Of a stretch of DNA of 64,000 nucleotides, positions 1 to 8,247 are shown piece by piece (the first letter of the stretch is position 1; every line of letters starts with the position of its first letter). This DNA is from Desulfomicrobium escambiense DSM 10707 (GTDB lineage Bacteria; Desulfobacterota; Desulfovibrionia; Desulfovibrionales; Desulfomicrobiaceae). A model generated the notes under the pieces. It was not told the origin of the DNA. It made no database searches and was given only the letters and a program-made list of their open reading frames with translations. The translations under genes and the position numbers were made by a program. The stretch covers positions 1 to 64,000 of the forward strand of contig NZ_KE386803.1 of NCBI RefSeq assembly GCF_000428825.1, written 5' to 3'.

Positions 1-91
1 CCGACGAGCTCTGGGTGGGCCCATTCTCGGTCGCCAGCTGCTTGAGGTTACCCATCATGTCGTGGAAGAATTTGCAGAACTTGACGCACAC
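1..91 (-). CDS. Possible 5' end of an unknown gene, cut by the window edge
   Basis: Read on the minus strand from a GTG at 91, this frame has almost every third codon base G or C, as the genuine genes nearby do, whereas the overlapping plus-strand frame (stop at 95-97) does not. About 30 residues are visible, including KFCKFFHDMMGNLKQ. There is no ribosome binding site before the GTG or before the ATG codons at 58 and 55, and a stop lies just upstream at 98-100. It may be the start of a gene, or a 5'-truncated fragment beside a tRNA. No family is recognised. Confidence 0.22.
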   Translation of the reverse strand, partial: MCVKFCKFFHDMMGNLKQLATENGPTQSSS

Positions 92-102
92 AACTGATTA
101 AA

Positions 103-134
103 ATAAAAAAGCCCGGAAATTCCGGGCATTTTTG
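103..134. terminator. Bidirectional Rho-independent terminator
   Basis: A seven-base-pair stem (GCCCGGA and TCCGGGC, loop AAT, 111-127) is flanked by an A-rich run on one side and a T-run on the other, so it can terminate on both strands. On the minus strand it ends the tRNA transcript. Confidence 0.8.
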
Positions 135-140
135 TTGCGA

Positions 141-216
141 TGGTGGGCCAACCAGGGGTCGAACCTGGGACCATCCGGTTATGAGCCGGGGGCTCTACCA
201 ACTGAGCTATTGGCCC
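141..216 (-). tRNA. tRNA with CAT anticodon (elongator Met, or Ile2)
   Basis: This is a 76-nt cloverleaf with encoded CCA, anticodon loop CTCATAA, T-loop GTTCGACCC and acceptor arms GGGCCAA/TTGGCCC. The CAT anticodon fits elongator tRNA-Met or a lysidine-modified tRNA-Ile2; sequence alone does not decide here. The acceptor stem and discriminator base are identical to those of the tRNA-Lys at 6655-6730. Confidence 0.93.
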
Positions 217-253
217 GCCTGTGACGGTTTGGAGTTGTTATGTTTCCGCGGCC

Positions 254-1162
254 TTATTTGTCAAGGTTGGCGCGTCGGCTTTCCTTGACGTGGCTGATGG
301 CCGCTCGGCCGGCCAGGGCGCCTTCGCCCACGGCCACGCTGATCTGCAGGAAGCGGCCCACGCAGTCGCCGGCGGCGAAGACTCCGGGGATGTTGGTGCG
401 CTGTTCGCGGTCCGTGTCGATGAACTGGCCGTTGCGCACGAGGCCCAGGCTGTAGGCGAAGTCGTTGGACGAGGCCTGGCCCATGGCGATGAAGAGCCCC
501 TGGGCGTCGATCTGTTCCCCGCCGTCCATGACCACCTGCTCCAGACCGCCGTTTCCGGCCAGGCTCGTGATCTTCGACTGCAGCACGGGTATGCCGCTTT
601 CACGCAGGCGCCAGAGGAATTCCTCGCTCATTTCCGGGGCCTTGCCCTGAGTGCAGACCTGCACGCTCGGCGTGTACTGCAGCAGTTCGAGGGCCTGGTT
701 GGCCGCAAAATTGGCTTCGCCCACGACCATGACCGGCTTGCCGCGCATGAAGTATCCGTCGCAGCTAACGCAGTAGGACACGCCCTTGCCCTCGTAGTCG
801 CCGAGATTGGCGATGCCCGGCCGGACCCTGGACACGCCCGTGGCCAGGACGAGGGCCGTGGCCTCGATCTCGCCGTCCTCGGTCTTGGCCACAAACTTCT
901 GGTCCCCGTTATGGTGCATGGCCAGCACGCGGTCGCAGCGCATCTCCACGCCGAATTTGGCGGCCTGGGCGCGTCCCCGCTCGATGAGCTCCTTGCCCGT
1001 GATGGGCTCGGTGAAGCCGAAGTAGTTGTCGATCTCGTAGTCGCCCGCCACCTTGGGGGCGCAGCCGACGATCAGGGTGCGCATGCCGGCGCGGGCCGTG
1101 TAGATGGCGGCGGAAAGTCCCGCAGGACCCTGTCCGATGATGAGGATGTCGGTCTTTTCCAT
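254..1162 (-). CDS. Thioredoxin-reductase-like FAD/NAD(P) oxidoreductase
   Basis: A 302-residue flavoprotein of the TrxB fold, probably passing electrons to a thioredoxin-like disulfide partner in the cytoplasm. An N-terminal FAD site (GQGPAGLSAAIYTARAG), the redox pair CVSCDG near residue 135, and the C-terminal FAD motif (GVFAAGDC) are present. The second nucleotide-binding site is unusual: the glycine-rich turn reads VVGEANFAANQAL, and the HRRxxxR signature that binds the NADPH 2'-phosphate in classical TrxB is absent. The reductant may therefore be something other than NADPH (inference). The start at 1162 is preceded by AGGAG, so the longer upstream frame is not needed. It lies 70 bp after the hybrid kinase on the same strand. 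Confidence 0.85.
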   Translation of the reverse strand: MEKTDILIIGQGPAGLSAAIYTARAGMRTLIVGCAPKVAGDYEIDNYFGFTEPITGKELIERGRAQAAKFGVEMRCDRVLAMHHNGDQKFVAKTEDGEIEATALVLATGVSRVRPGIANLGDYEGKGVSYCVSCDGYFMRGKPVMVVGEANFAANQALELLQYTPSVQVCTQGKAPEMSEEFLWRLRESGIPVLQSKITSLAGNGGLEQVVMDGGEQIDAQGLFIAMGQASSNDFAYSLGLVRNGQFIDTDREQRTNIPGVFAAGDCVGRFLQISVAVGEGALAGRAAISHVKESRRANLDK

Positions 1163-1232
1163 ATGAAACGCTCCTGTCGTAGGGTTTGGCGAACTGATAA
1201 GACGGGGGAGCCGCCAAGGCAATGCGCCGGCG

Positions 1233-2858
1233 TCAGATTTTGCGGGGTGAGCGGGACAGACAGTGGCGCAGGGCCCGGCCCAAGGCCCCCAAATCCACGG
1301 GTTTGGAAATGACCCGGCAGACCCGCGCGGGACGAACGGTCAGTCCGGGAGTGGGGGAGGCCGAGGCCAGCACTACCGGGGCCTGGGACCCGGCCGCGCT
1401 CAGGGCCGCGCACAGCTCCTCGGTCTGTCCGGCGGTGCCGTCCTCGGTCAGCACGAGGTCCAGGCGGCCGGGCTTCGCGGCGACGGTTTCGACTCCCCGG
1501 CCAGGGCTGTCGGCCGGGATGGGCTCGTAGCCGAGCCTGGTCAGACAGGCGCAGGTCGCGGCCCGGACTTCGGGGTCCGACTCGACGACCAGGATGCGCT
1601 CGCCGCAGCCCATGATTTCCGGAGGCGCCGCAGCCTCGGCGCTTTCCGCGGGCGCATGGGGGCTGGCCGGCAGGCAGACCTGCACCGTCAGGCCGCCGGA
1701 CTCGTTGCGGGCGAAACGCAGCTTGCCGCGCAGGGTCTTGACGATCTTCTGGGTCACGAAGAGCCCCAGGCCCGTGCCCTCGTCCTTGGGCTTGGTGGTG
1801 AAGAAGGGTTCGCACAGCCGCGGCAGGTCCTCGTCGGGGATGCCGGGTCCGTTGTCGGACACGGTGATGACCGTCAGCACGCTATCCGGATCCGTGACCA
1901 GCAGCTCTGGATCCTGGTCCGAGTGCCGGCGGACCGTGATCACGATGCGCGGATCCGGCGATCCGGCCAGGGCGTGCACGGCGTTGTTGGTCAGGTTCAT
2001 GAGAATCTGCTGCAGGTGAACGGGGTCGCCGAAGAGGGCGCCCGGCTCGGGGTCGAGGCTCGCTTCGATGGCGATGTGCTGGGGCGTCGTCCCGCGGATG
2101 ATCTCCAGGGCCTCGAGCATGGCGTCGCGGATGGGGAAGCGCGTGAACTCCTCATGCATCTTGCCCGTGAAGTGCAGGATGCTGCGGATGAGGGACGTGC
2201 CGCGCTGGCAGACGCGCAGGATGCGTTCCAAGTCCTCCTGGTCCGGGGCCTCGCCGGCTTCGATGGCCCCGCGGACAAGCTCGGCCGAGAAGACGACGGA
2301 GGACAGGATGTTGTTGAAGTCGTGAGCCATGCCGCCGGCGATGGTGCCGATGATGCCCAGCTTCTGCTGTTTGAGGAACTGATGCTCCAGTTCGAGGTTG
2401 GCCTTCTGCAGTTCCAGGGTGCGTTGCTGGACCTGGCGCTCCAGGCCAAGGCGGTATTCCTCGTTCTCGCGGATGAGCGCCGCCCGCTCCAGGGCCTTGT
2501 CCACGGCGTGGTGCAGGACCGTGGGCGAGACGATGGGCTTGACGAGATAGTCCCAGGCCCCCAGGCGCAGGGCCTTGACGGCCTCGTCCAGCCCGCCCTC
2601 GCCGGAGATGACCAGAACCGGCACGCGCTCGATGACGTCGGACAGGTGCGAGAGAAGGTCCAGGCCGTTCATGACCGGCATCTTCAGATCGACGATGAGC
2701 AGGTCCGGCCGGCGGGCCCGGAAAAGGTCGAGGCCCTCCAGGCCGTTGCCGGCCTGCAGGACCTCGAATCCGCGTGACTTGAGCACCGTGCCGGTGGTGG
2801 CGCGGATGAACGCGTCGTCATCCACCACCAGAACGGTCGTGGGGCGTGTCTCGGGCAT
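1233..2858 (-). CDS. Hybrid response regulator / histidine kinase (REC–HisKA–HATPase–REC-like)
   Basis: A 541-residue soluble signalling protein with no membrane segment. An intact receiver domain occupies about residues 8-125 (acidic pocket DDD near 13-15, phospho-acceptor Asp57 in LLIVDLKMP, Lys108). A coiled-coil linker follows (130-165), then a HisKA domain with His179 (GGMAHDFNN) and an ATPase domain with DNGPGIPDE and GTGLGLF. The C-terminal 120 residues look like a second receiver in which the phospho-acceptor position reads LVLTED, so it is probably not phosphorylated normally. Its ATG is one base from the stop of the adenosine-kinase-family gene, so the two are co-translated. The input signal cannot be read from the sequence. 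Confidence 0.9.
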   Translation of the reverse strand: MPETRPTTVLVVDDDAFIRATTGTVLKSRGFEVLQAGNGLEGLDLFRARRPDLLIVDLKMPVMNGLDLLSHLSDVIERVPVLVISGEGGLDEAVKALRLGAWDYLVKPIVSPTVLHHAVDKALERAALIRENEEYRLGLERQVQQRTLELQKANLELEHQFLKQQKLGIIGTIAGGMAHDFNNILSSVVFSAELVRGAIEAGEAPDQEDLERILRVCQRGTSLIRSILHFTGKMHEEFTRFPIRDAMLEALEIIRGTTPQHIAIEASLDPEPGALFGDPVHLQQILMNLTNNAVHALAGSPDPRIVITVRRHSDQDPELLVTDPDSVLTVITVSDNGPGIPDEDLPRLCEPFFTTKPKDEGTGLGLFVTQKIVKTLRGKLRFARNESGGLTVQVCLPASPHAPAESAEAAAPPEIMGCGERILVVESDPEVRAATCACLTRLGYEPIPADSPGRGVETVAAKPGRLDLVLTEDGTAGQTEELCAALSAAGSQAPVVLASASPTPGLTVRPARVCRVISKPVDLGALGRALRHCLSRSPRKI

Positions 2859-2859
2859 C

Positions 2860-3342
2860 CTAGAACTTGTAGCCGATCATGCGCAGGAGCTTGGAGCGCT
2901 TGGCCTTGTCCTCGTCGGTCTCCACGCCCTTGGAGGCGAAGCCGTCGACCACGCCGAGGATGCCGCGCCCCTGGTCCGTCTGGGCCACGATGGCCTGGAC
3001 CGGGTTGGCCGAGGCGCAGAAGAGGCGCACGACCTCGGGCACGTTCTGGATCGTGTTGACGACGTTGATGGGGTACATGTCGCGCATGAAGAGGATGAAG
3101 CTGTGCCCGCAGGACAGGGCCTGGGCGTTTTCGGCGGCCAGCTGGACCAGATCCGGGTCCGTGCCGGAGGTGCGGATCAGGCAGGCGTCGGAGGCCTCGC
3201 AGAAGGCCAGGCCGAACTTCGCGCCGGGCACGGTGTTGACCATGGCCTCGTGCACGTCCTCAACCGTTTTGATGAAGTGCGACATGCCGAGGATCATGTT
3301 CAGGGACTGGGGGTTCTTGATCGGGACGATGGTCAGCTCCAT
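2860..3342 (-). CDS. Adenosine-specific kinase family protein (DUF355)
   Basis: A 160-residue protein resembling the small 'adenosine-specific kinase' family (PF04008), known mainly from archaea and anaerobic bacteria and assigned on structural grounds; the physiological reaction is poorly settled. The start at 3342 follows a GGAGCATCC-type ribosome binding site, so about 50 upstream in-frame residues are not used. It sits 25 bp after a lipoprotein gene and one base before the hybrid kinase, suggesting one operon. The family match rests on recalled resemblance across the full length (MELTIVPIKNP..., ILGVVDGF) rather than a catalytic motif. Confidence 0.75.
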   Translation of the reverse strand: MELTIVPIKNPQSLNMILGMSHFIKTVEDVHEAMVNTVPGAKFGLAFCEASDACLIRTSGTDPDLVQLAAENAQALSCGHSFILFMRDMYPINVVNTIQNVPEVVRLFCASANPVQAIVAQTDQGRGILGVVDGFASKGVETDEDKAKRSKLLRMIGYKF

Positions 3343-3367
3343 CGGATGCTCCTTGGTGTGGAATTGG

Positions 3368-3838
3368 CTACTTCTGGACCCTGGACGAACCGTCGCTGGA
3401 GCGCAGCACGCGCACCCGTTCGCCGGGCGAGAACTGGACATCTGCTTCCTGGACGATGGACAGGACCTGCCCGGTGTCGAGTTCGACCATGATTTCAAGG
3501 CCGTTGCGTCTGGTCAGGCCTTCCTCGGACACGGCGCCCACGGCCGCGCCGCCCAGGGCGCCAATCACGCCGCCAACGACCCGTCCTGCTCCGCCGCCGA
3601 CTTGGCTGCCGAGGACGCCGCCGGCCACGCCGCCGGCCACGGTCCCGAGGCCGCTCTGGGTGCCCTCGATCTGGACGCTGCGGACTTCACGCACCGTTCC
3701 GTAGTTGACCGTCATTTCCTGCCGCGCCTGGTCGCGGGAATAGACCTGCCCGGACCGGCTTGATGCGCAGGATGCCAGAAACCCTGTCCCGACAAGCAGA
3801 ACGAGGGCGATGATGCACGTCATGTTGCGTTTCAGCAT
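3368..3838 (-). CDS. Glycine-zipper outer-membrane lipoprotein (SlyB-like)
   Basis: A 156-residue lipoprotein. A signal peptide with lipobox LASC (cysteine near residue 24) is followed by a short charged stretch and then a glycine-zipper segment (repeated GGVxGGxxG pattern, roughly residues 64-105) typical of the SlyB/17-kDa surface antigen group. The C-terminal 45 residues look like a small beta domain. Such proteins sit in the outer membrane and support envelope integrity. The start at 3838 (MLKRN) has a GGAG-type site and gives a proper signal peptide; the upstream extension does not. Confidence 0.85.
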   Translation of the reverse strand: MLKRNMTCIIALVLLVGTGFLASCASSRSGQVYSRDQARQEMTVNYGTVREVRSVQIEGTQSGLGTVAGGVAGGVLGSQVGGGAGRVVGGVIGALGGAAVGAVSEEGLTRRNGLEIMVELDTGQVLSIVQEADVQFSPGERVRVLRSSDGSSRVQK

Positions 3839-3964
3839 TGTTCGCTCCTTGGTTTCGGTGATCGGAAATGTCCGGCGTCCATGCGATGCACGGCCGAAAC
3901 GAACCATACTCCATAAGTATAGGCGCTTGGCGAGGCGGGTCAAGGCAGGCCCCCGCCGGGAGGC

Positions 3965-4903
3965 TCACTGGCCGGGCATGGCCGGCTGCGCTGACTGGGC
4001 GACCCTGTCGCTTGGCCGCAGCGCGTCGTGGAGCACATTCTCGGGGTCGGCGATGTTCTTGGCCCGCAGCACCTTGAGGAGCTTTTCGTAGAGCGTGTCG
4101 AGGTCCACGTATTGGGCCACGGACTTGTACTCCGGAAGGGTCAGCACCGAGGAGTAGACGGGCAGATTGTCCGCATCGTGGCCGTTCAGGATGACGAAGG
4201 AGAACGCGCGTTCGCCCTGTTCGAAATCCAGCTTGAACTCCTTGATGTCGGTGTTGGTGATGGTGCTCAGGTTGGAGATGGACTTGGCCCGGGCGAAGAT
4301 GCCGGTCAGAATGCGCAGGCTGTCCTTCTTGACCTGGGCCAGGGCTTCGCGCTCGGACAACTCGATGAGCAGGATGGACTTGTTCAGCTCGTAGTAGAGG
4401 TCCTCGAAGATGCCGTGCTGCTTGAGCTCGTCGTAGAGGGTCTCGAACTCCGTGTGGTTGATCTTGCGGAAGTGGGCCATGTCCGGCCGTTCGTTCTCGA
4501 CGGCCTCGAAATCCTCGCACACGTAGGGCACGATGGACGTGGTCTCGTAGAGGTAGAATTCCAGACCGATGGACCCTTCCTCGTCAAGCATGGCGGACAC
4601 GGACAGGTCAGCCAGCAGGATGCCGCCGTCGATGTCCAGGCCGTAGCCCTCGTAGGCCTTGCGCAGTCTGGCGTCGGAGGCGTCGATGACGTAGTTGTAG
4701 ATGGGGTAGGCCAGGCCGTCCTGGTCGTGGATGGCCAGCTCCTTCCAGGTTGAAAAGCGCGTGGAGACCATGTGCTGAAAAACCTTCTTGATGAATTTTT
4801 TCAGGCACATGGTGAAAAGCTTCAGTTCCTTGGCCCGGGAATTGGGCTCGTCGGATTCCTTGCCGGACGGCAGCTCGTCGAAATCTTCCTCTTCTGGCTT
4901 CAT
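3965..4903 (-). CDS. Conserved-looking protein of unknown function
   Basis: A 312-residue soluble, acidic protein; I do not recognise a family. The first 25 residues are Glu/Asp/Ser-rich and probably disordered, followed by a mixed alpha/beta body with no signal peptide, membrane segment or metal-binding cluster. Its ATG overlaps the sdaA stop in an ATGA arrangement (4900-4903), so translation is coupled to serine dehydratase. Codon use matches the neighbours. A link to serine or pyruvate metabolism would be guesswork from position alone. Confidence 0.8.
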   Translation of the reverse strand: MKPEEEDFDELPSGKESDEPNSRAKELKLFTMCLKKFIKKVFQHMVSTRFSTWKELAIHDQDGLAYPIYNYVIDASDARLRKAYEGYGLDIDGGILLADLSVSAMLDEEGSIGLEFYLYETTSIVPYVCEDFEAVENERPDMAHFRKINHTEFETLYDELKQHGIFEDLYYELNKSILLIELSEREALAQVKKDSLRILTGIFARAKSISNLSTITNTDIKEFKLDFEQGERAFSFVILNGHDADNLPVYSSVLTLPEYKSVAQYVDLDTLYEKLLKVLRAKNIADPENVLHDALRPSDRVAQSAQPAMPGQ

Positions 4904-6114
4904 GCGTTTCCTCGTTTTCGTTCGCCGTAGGCCTTGGCCAGGCCGCCGTGGGATGTCTCCCGGTACAGGCTCGGCAGGTCGTGCCCTGTCTCTTTCATGA
5001 CTCGCACCACTTCGTCAAAGGGGATGCGGTGGGAACCGTCGGACAGGAGCACCATCTGCGCGATGCTCATGGCCTTGGTCGCGGCCATGGCGTTGCGCTC
5101 GATGCAGGGGATCTGGACCAGCCCGCCCACGGGGTCGCAGGTCAGGCCCAGATGGTGCTCCAGCCCCATCTCGGCGGCGTACTCGATCTGGCGGATGGTG
5201 CCGCCCATGAGCTGGGCCGCGGCCGCCGCTGCCATGGCGCAGGCCGAGCCGACCTCGCCCTGGCAGCCGACCTCGGCCCCCGAGATGGACGCGTTGTTCT
5301 TGATGACCAGGCCGATGAGCCCGGCCGTGGCCAGGGCCTGGAGGATGGCCCGGGGGCGGGATTCCATGGTTTCCTTGAGGTAGCGCAGCACCGCGGGCAG
5401 GACGCCGCTGGCCCCGCAGGTCGGGGCCGTGACCACGGTGCCGCCGGCGGCGTTCTCCTCGGACACGGCCAGGGCGTAGGCGGCCAGCAGGCCCGTGCGG
5501 CGCAGCTCGGCCCCGCCCAGGATGGCCTTCTGCTGGTACGAGCAGGCCTTGCGCGCCAGGCCCAGGCCTCCGGGCAGCACGCCTTCAGTGGTCAGGCCGC
5601 GCTCGATGCAGTCCTGCATGGTGCTCCAGACGGTCTGCAGGAAGTCCCAGACCTCCTCGCCCTCGTGCCGGGCCACGAACTCCCAGTAGGTCATGCCCTC
5701 CTCGGCGCACAGGTCCATGATTTCGGTCAGGGTATGCAGGTGGTAGACCTCGGGCGGGCGGCTCGACACGTCTTCGTCGCGCAGGGCGCCGCCGCCGATG
5801 CTGAAGACGGTCCAGGACTCGATGACATTTCCGTCGCCGTCCAGGGCCATGAAGTCCATGGCGTTGGGGTGCTCGGGGCGCCGCAGGCCCGGGGACCAGA
5901 CGATCTCCACGGGCAAGGGGGCCAGGGCCTGGGTCACGGCCTTGTCCGTGAGATGCCCCTTGCCCGTGGCGGCCAGGCTCTCGTAGAGCACGACGCGGAA
6001 ACCCGCGGCCTGGGGCACGCGGGCCCGGAAACGCTCGGCCGCCAGCTTGGGGCCCATGGTATGGCTGCTGGAGGGGCCGGCCCCGATGCGATACAATTCC
6101 CGGATGGATTCCAT
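4900..6114 (-). CDS. sdaA: L-serine dehydratase (L-serine ammonia-lyase), Fe-S type
   Basis: Deaminates L-serine to pyruvate and ammonia in the cytoplasm, using an oxygen-labile [4Fe-4S] cluster. The N-terminal beta-domain motif GAGPSSSHTMGP and the C-terminal alpha-domain motifs TCGASGV, GCQGEVGSACAM and CDPVGGLVQIPC, with the expected cysteines, are all present in one chain. At 404 residues it is somewhat shorter than the E. coli type. I prefer the ATG at 6114, which has GAGG five bases upstream, over the in-frame GTG at 6120. Pyruvate made here could feed energy metabolism in a sulfate reducer. The following gene overlaps it by four bases. Confidence 0.93.
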   Translation of the reverse strand: MESIRELYRIGAGPSSSHTMGPKLAAERFRARVPQAAGFRVVLYESLAATGKGHLTDKAVTQALAPLPVEIVWSPGLRRPEHPNAMDFMALDGDGNVIESWTVFSIGGGALRDEDVSSRPPEVYHLHTLTEIMDLCAEEGMTYWEFVARHEGEEVWDFLQTVWSTMQDCIERGLTTEGVLPGGLGLARKACSYQQKAILGGAELRRTGLLAAYALAVSEENAAGGTVVTAPTCGASGVLPAVLRYLKETMESRPRAILQALATAGLIGLVIKNNASISGAEVGCQGEVGSACAMAAAAAAQLMGGTIRQIEYAAEMGLEHHLGLTCDPVGGLVQIPCIERNAMAATKAMSIAQMVLLSDGSHRIPFDEVVRVMKETGHDLPSLYRETSHGGLAKAYGERKRGNA

Positions 6115-6245
6115 CCGCACCTCGCCAAAAATTGTGGTTGACCGGTCGAAAAAACCTGGGCCATGGAGTGCGCACGGGCCAAAGGGCCGCGGGCGCTGGC
6201 CCTTGGACTAGCCGTACCGCACAAATCCGTCAACAAGGAGCCGAA

Positions 6246-6500
6246 ATGAAACGACCGGAACTCGAGTTCCCGCTCCACTGGGAATACAAGATCATCGCCG
6301 TGCGCACCGACGAGGCCTTCGCCGCTATCTGCGAGGTCATCCGCAGCCATGGCTTCGAAGAAAGGCCCGCGGCCAGCAACGTCTCGCGCAACGGGTCCTA
6401 CGTGACCTACACCGTGCGCATGCACCTCGAAACCCGCGAGGTCCTGGACAGCCTGAGCCGCGCCCTGGCGGCGTGCGAGGGCGTGAAGTATCTCCTGTAG
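6246..6500 (+). CDS. DUF493 / YbeD-like small protein
   Basis: An 84-residue protein of the DUF493 (UPF0250, YbeD) family, a ferredoxin-like fold resembling ACT-type regulatory domains; its role is not established. The sequence runs FPLHWEYKIIAV at the start and ends with the family-typical GVKYLL. AAGGAG lies seven bases before the ATG, which rules out the upstream in-frame start. It is divergent from sdaA and stands alone. Confidence 0.82.
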   Translation: MKRPELEFPLHWEYKIIAVRTDEAFAAICEVIRSHGFEERPAASNVSRNGSYVTYTVRMHLETREVLDSLSRALAACEGVKYLL

Positions 6501-6591
6501 AAGACCGCGGCAGATGGGGAAAAACGGTAATGTGACAAAAGGCTTTTTTTCCGCTTGACGAGCAACGGGGAAACTCGTAGAAGCCTCTTCG

Positions 6592-6619
6592 TTGTCGGCG
6601 CGAAACAAGTTTGTATAGC
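6592..6619 (+). promoter_or_regulatory. Possible sigma70 promoter for tRNA-Lys
   Basis: TTGTCG at 6592-6597 and TATAGC at 6614-6619 are spaced by 16 bases and lie about 35 bases before the tRNA. Both hexamers are two mismatches or so from consensus. Confidence 0.4.
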
Positions 6620-6654
6620 TAATATGTTGACATGCTTCGCCTATTCCGACCCGT

Positions 6655-6730
6655 GGGCCAATAGCTCAATTGGTAGAGCATCTGACTCTTAATCAGCAGG
6701 TTCAAGGTTCGATTCCTTGTTGGCCCACCA
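6655..6730 (+). tRNA. tRNA-Lys (CTT)
   Basis: A 76-nt cloverleaf with anticodon loop ACTCTTAAT (anticodon CTT), T-loop GTTCGATTC and encoded CCA. It shares the acceptor stem GGGCCAA/TTGGCCC with the CAT tRNA at 141-216. A strong terminator follows. Confidence 0.96.
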
Positions 6731-6744
6731 GCTGCAAAAACAAG

Positions 6745-6780
6745 CCCCGCCGAGGAAACACTTCGGCGGGGTCTTTTGTT
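6745..6780 (+). terminator. Rho-independent terminator after tRNA-Lys
   Basis: A nine-base-pair stem (CCCCGCCGA at 6745-6753, TCGGCGGGG at 6763-6771) is followed by TCTTTTGTTT. Confidence 0.88.
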
Positions 6781-6925
6781 TCCGTCTTTCCAGGGCTGAC
6801 AGAAGAACTTCTCCCTCCACTGTTGCGCACAATCTATCTGGAAGCGGTGCCACACTCTGACTTCGGCTCACCTTCCGGGGAAGAAGACTGCCGTGGTGCC
6901 AACCGGTGCTTCCATTTCGCGACAG

Positions 6926-8101
6926 CTACACTCCCCGCGTCCGTCCCAGCCTCGGCAACAGCGCTAAAACCAGGGCGCTGGTGGCCACGCCGACCAGGGC
7001 CAGGGTCAGGATCTTGTTGTCCCAGGGCAGGGCGATGAACCACATGGCCGTGGCGCCACCCACGAAGTAGGTGAACATGATGAGCGACGCCGCCGAGCCC
7101 GCGTCCTGCCGGACCTGTTCGAGCAGGAAGTTGCTGCTCGGCGGGCGGGTCATTCCCAGGCTCATGGTCAGGAAGGCCATGGGCACGGCCATGCCCCAGG
7201 GACCGAGTTCCGCGCAGAAGGCCAGGGCCACTGCTCCGGCCAGGATGCCGGAGTACCCCATGATGATGATCTTGAATCCGGGCACATGCCGCTTGAGCAG
7301 GCGGCCGCAGATCCAGAAGCCGAGCATGAGCGCCGCGGAGTTGAAGGCGAAGAAGTAGCTGTAGACCTGTTCGCTCAGGCCGAAGTGGTCGATGAAGATG
7401 AATGCGGACCCGCCGATGAAGCAGAAGAGCGGGGTCATGCCGAGGGCGATGAGGGTGCACAGCGTCATGAAACGCAGGTTCGAGATGAGCTTCACATACG
7501 CCTTCAGGACCTGTCCGAGGCTTCGGCCCGTGGCCGGCGCGGGTTCCTTCAGCCTCCACACGCCCCACATGGACACGACGCCCAGCACGACCTGGGTGTA
7601 GAAAATGACCGGCCAGCCCGCGACGTTCAGGATGAGCCCTCCGAGCACCGGGGCCAGCATGGGCGCCAGGGACACGATGACGGCCATGTGGGCCATGACG
7701 CGCTCGCGCTCGGCCCCCTCGAAGCAGTCCTTGGTCATGGCCAGGGACAGGGTCGCGGCCGAGGCGGCGCCCATACCCTGCAGGATGCGGCCGGCCACGA
7801 GCATCCACGGGCCGTCGGCCGCGGCGCAGACCAGGCAGGCCAGGATATAGATTGAAATGCCGGCCATGAGCACGGGCTTGCGGCCGTAGCGGTCCGAGAT
7901 GGGGCCGTAGAAGAGCAGGGCCAGGCTGAAGCTGACGAAGAAGGCCACCAGAGTCAGGTTGATGGTCGCCTCGGTGGTGTTCCACAGGGCCGTCAGGGAT
8001 GGCAGGGCCGGCAGATACATGTCCGTGGACAGGGGCGGAAAGGCGGCCAGCAGGGCCAGGATGAGCAGGGCTCGGATTTTGGTCGGGGCTGATGTTGTCA
8101 T
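6926..8101 (-). CDS. Bcr/CflA-family drug efflux MFS transporter
   Basis: A 391-residue inner-membrane protein with 12 predicted helices. The N-terminal STDMYLPALPSL stretch, the loop 2-3 MFS signature YGPISDRYGRKPVLM (about residues 65-80) and GRILQGMGAAS are typical of the Bcr/CflA drug:proton antiporter group. Substrate cannot be told. The start at 8101 gives a proper first helix but has no clear ribosome binding site. It is transcribed alone and divergently from the gene at 8248. Confidence 0.88.
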   Translation of the reverse strand: MTTSAPTKIRALLILALLAAFPPLSTDMYLPALPSLTALWNTTEATINLTLVAFFVSFSLALLFYGPISDRYGRKPVLMAGISIYILACLVCAAADGPWMLVAGRILQGMGAASAATLSLAMTKDCFEGAERERVMAHMAVIVSLAPMLAPVLGGLILNVAGWPVIFYTQVVLGVVSMWGVWRLKEPAPATGRSLGQVLKAYVKLISNLRFMTLCTLIALGMTPLFCFIGGSAFIFIDHFGLSEQVYSYFFAFNSAALMLGFWICGRLLKRHVPGFKIIIMGYSGILAGAVALAFCAELGPWGMAVPMAFLTMSLGMTRPPSSNFLLEQVRQDAGSAASLIMFTYFVGGATAMWFIALPWDNKILTLALVGVATSALVLALLPRLGRTRGV

Positions 8102-8247
8102 GGTCGTCGTGTGGTGAAAGGGTGAGGGGCTGCCCTACTCCGCAGCCCGCTGGCAGGCAAGAAAAAAGCCTTTGCGCCGCATTCCGGCCTTCTGGAACGC
8201 GGCCTGCAAGAGACGGGGTGCAAGGAACTTTTTTCCGGAGGCATCCC

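Noticed and set aside
221-1312. Long plus-strand frame opposite the TrxB-like gene
   Set aside because: Antisense to a gene with clear motifs; the low-complexity Ala/Gly/His composition is typical of the complement of GC-rich coding DNA.
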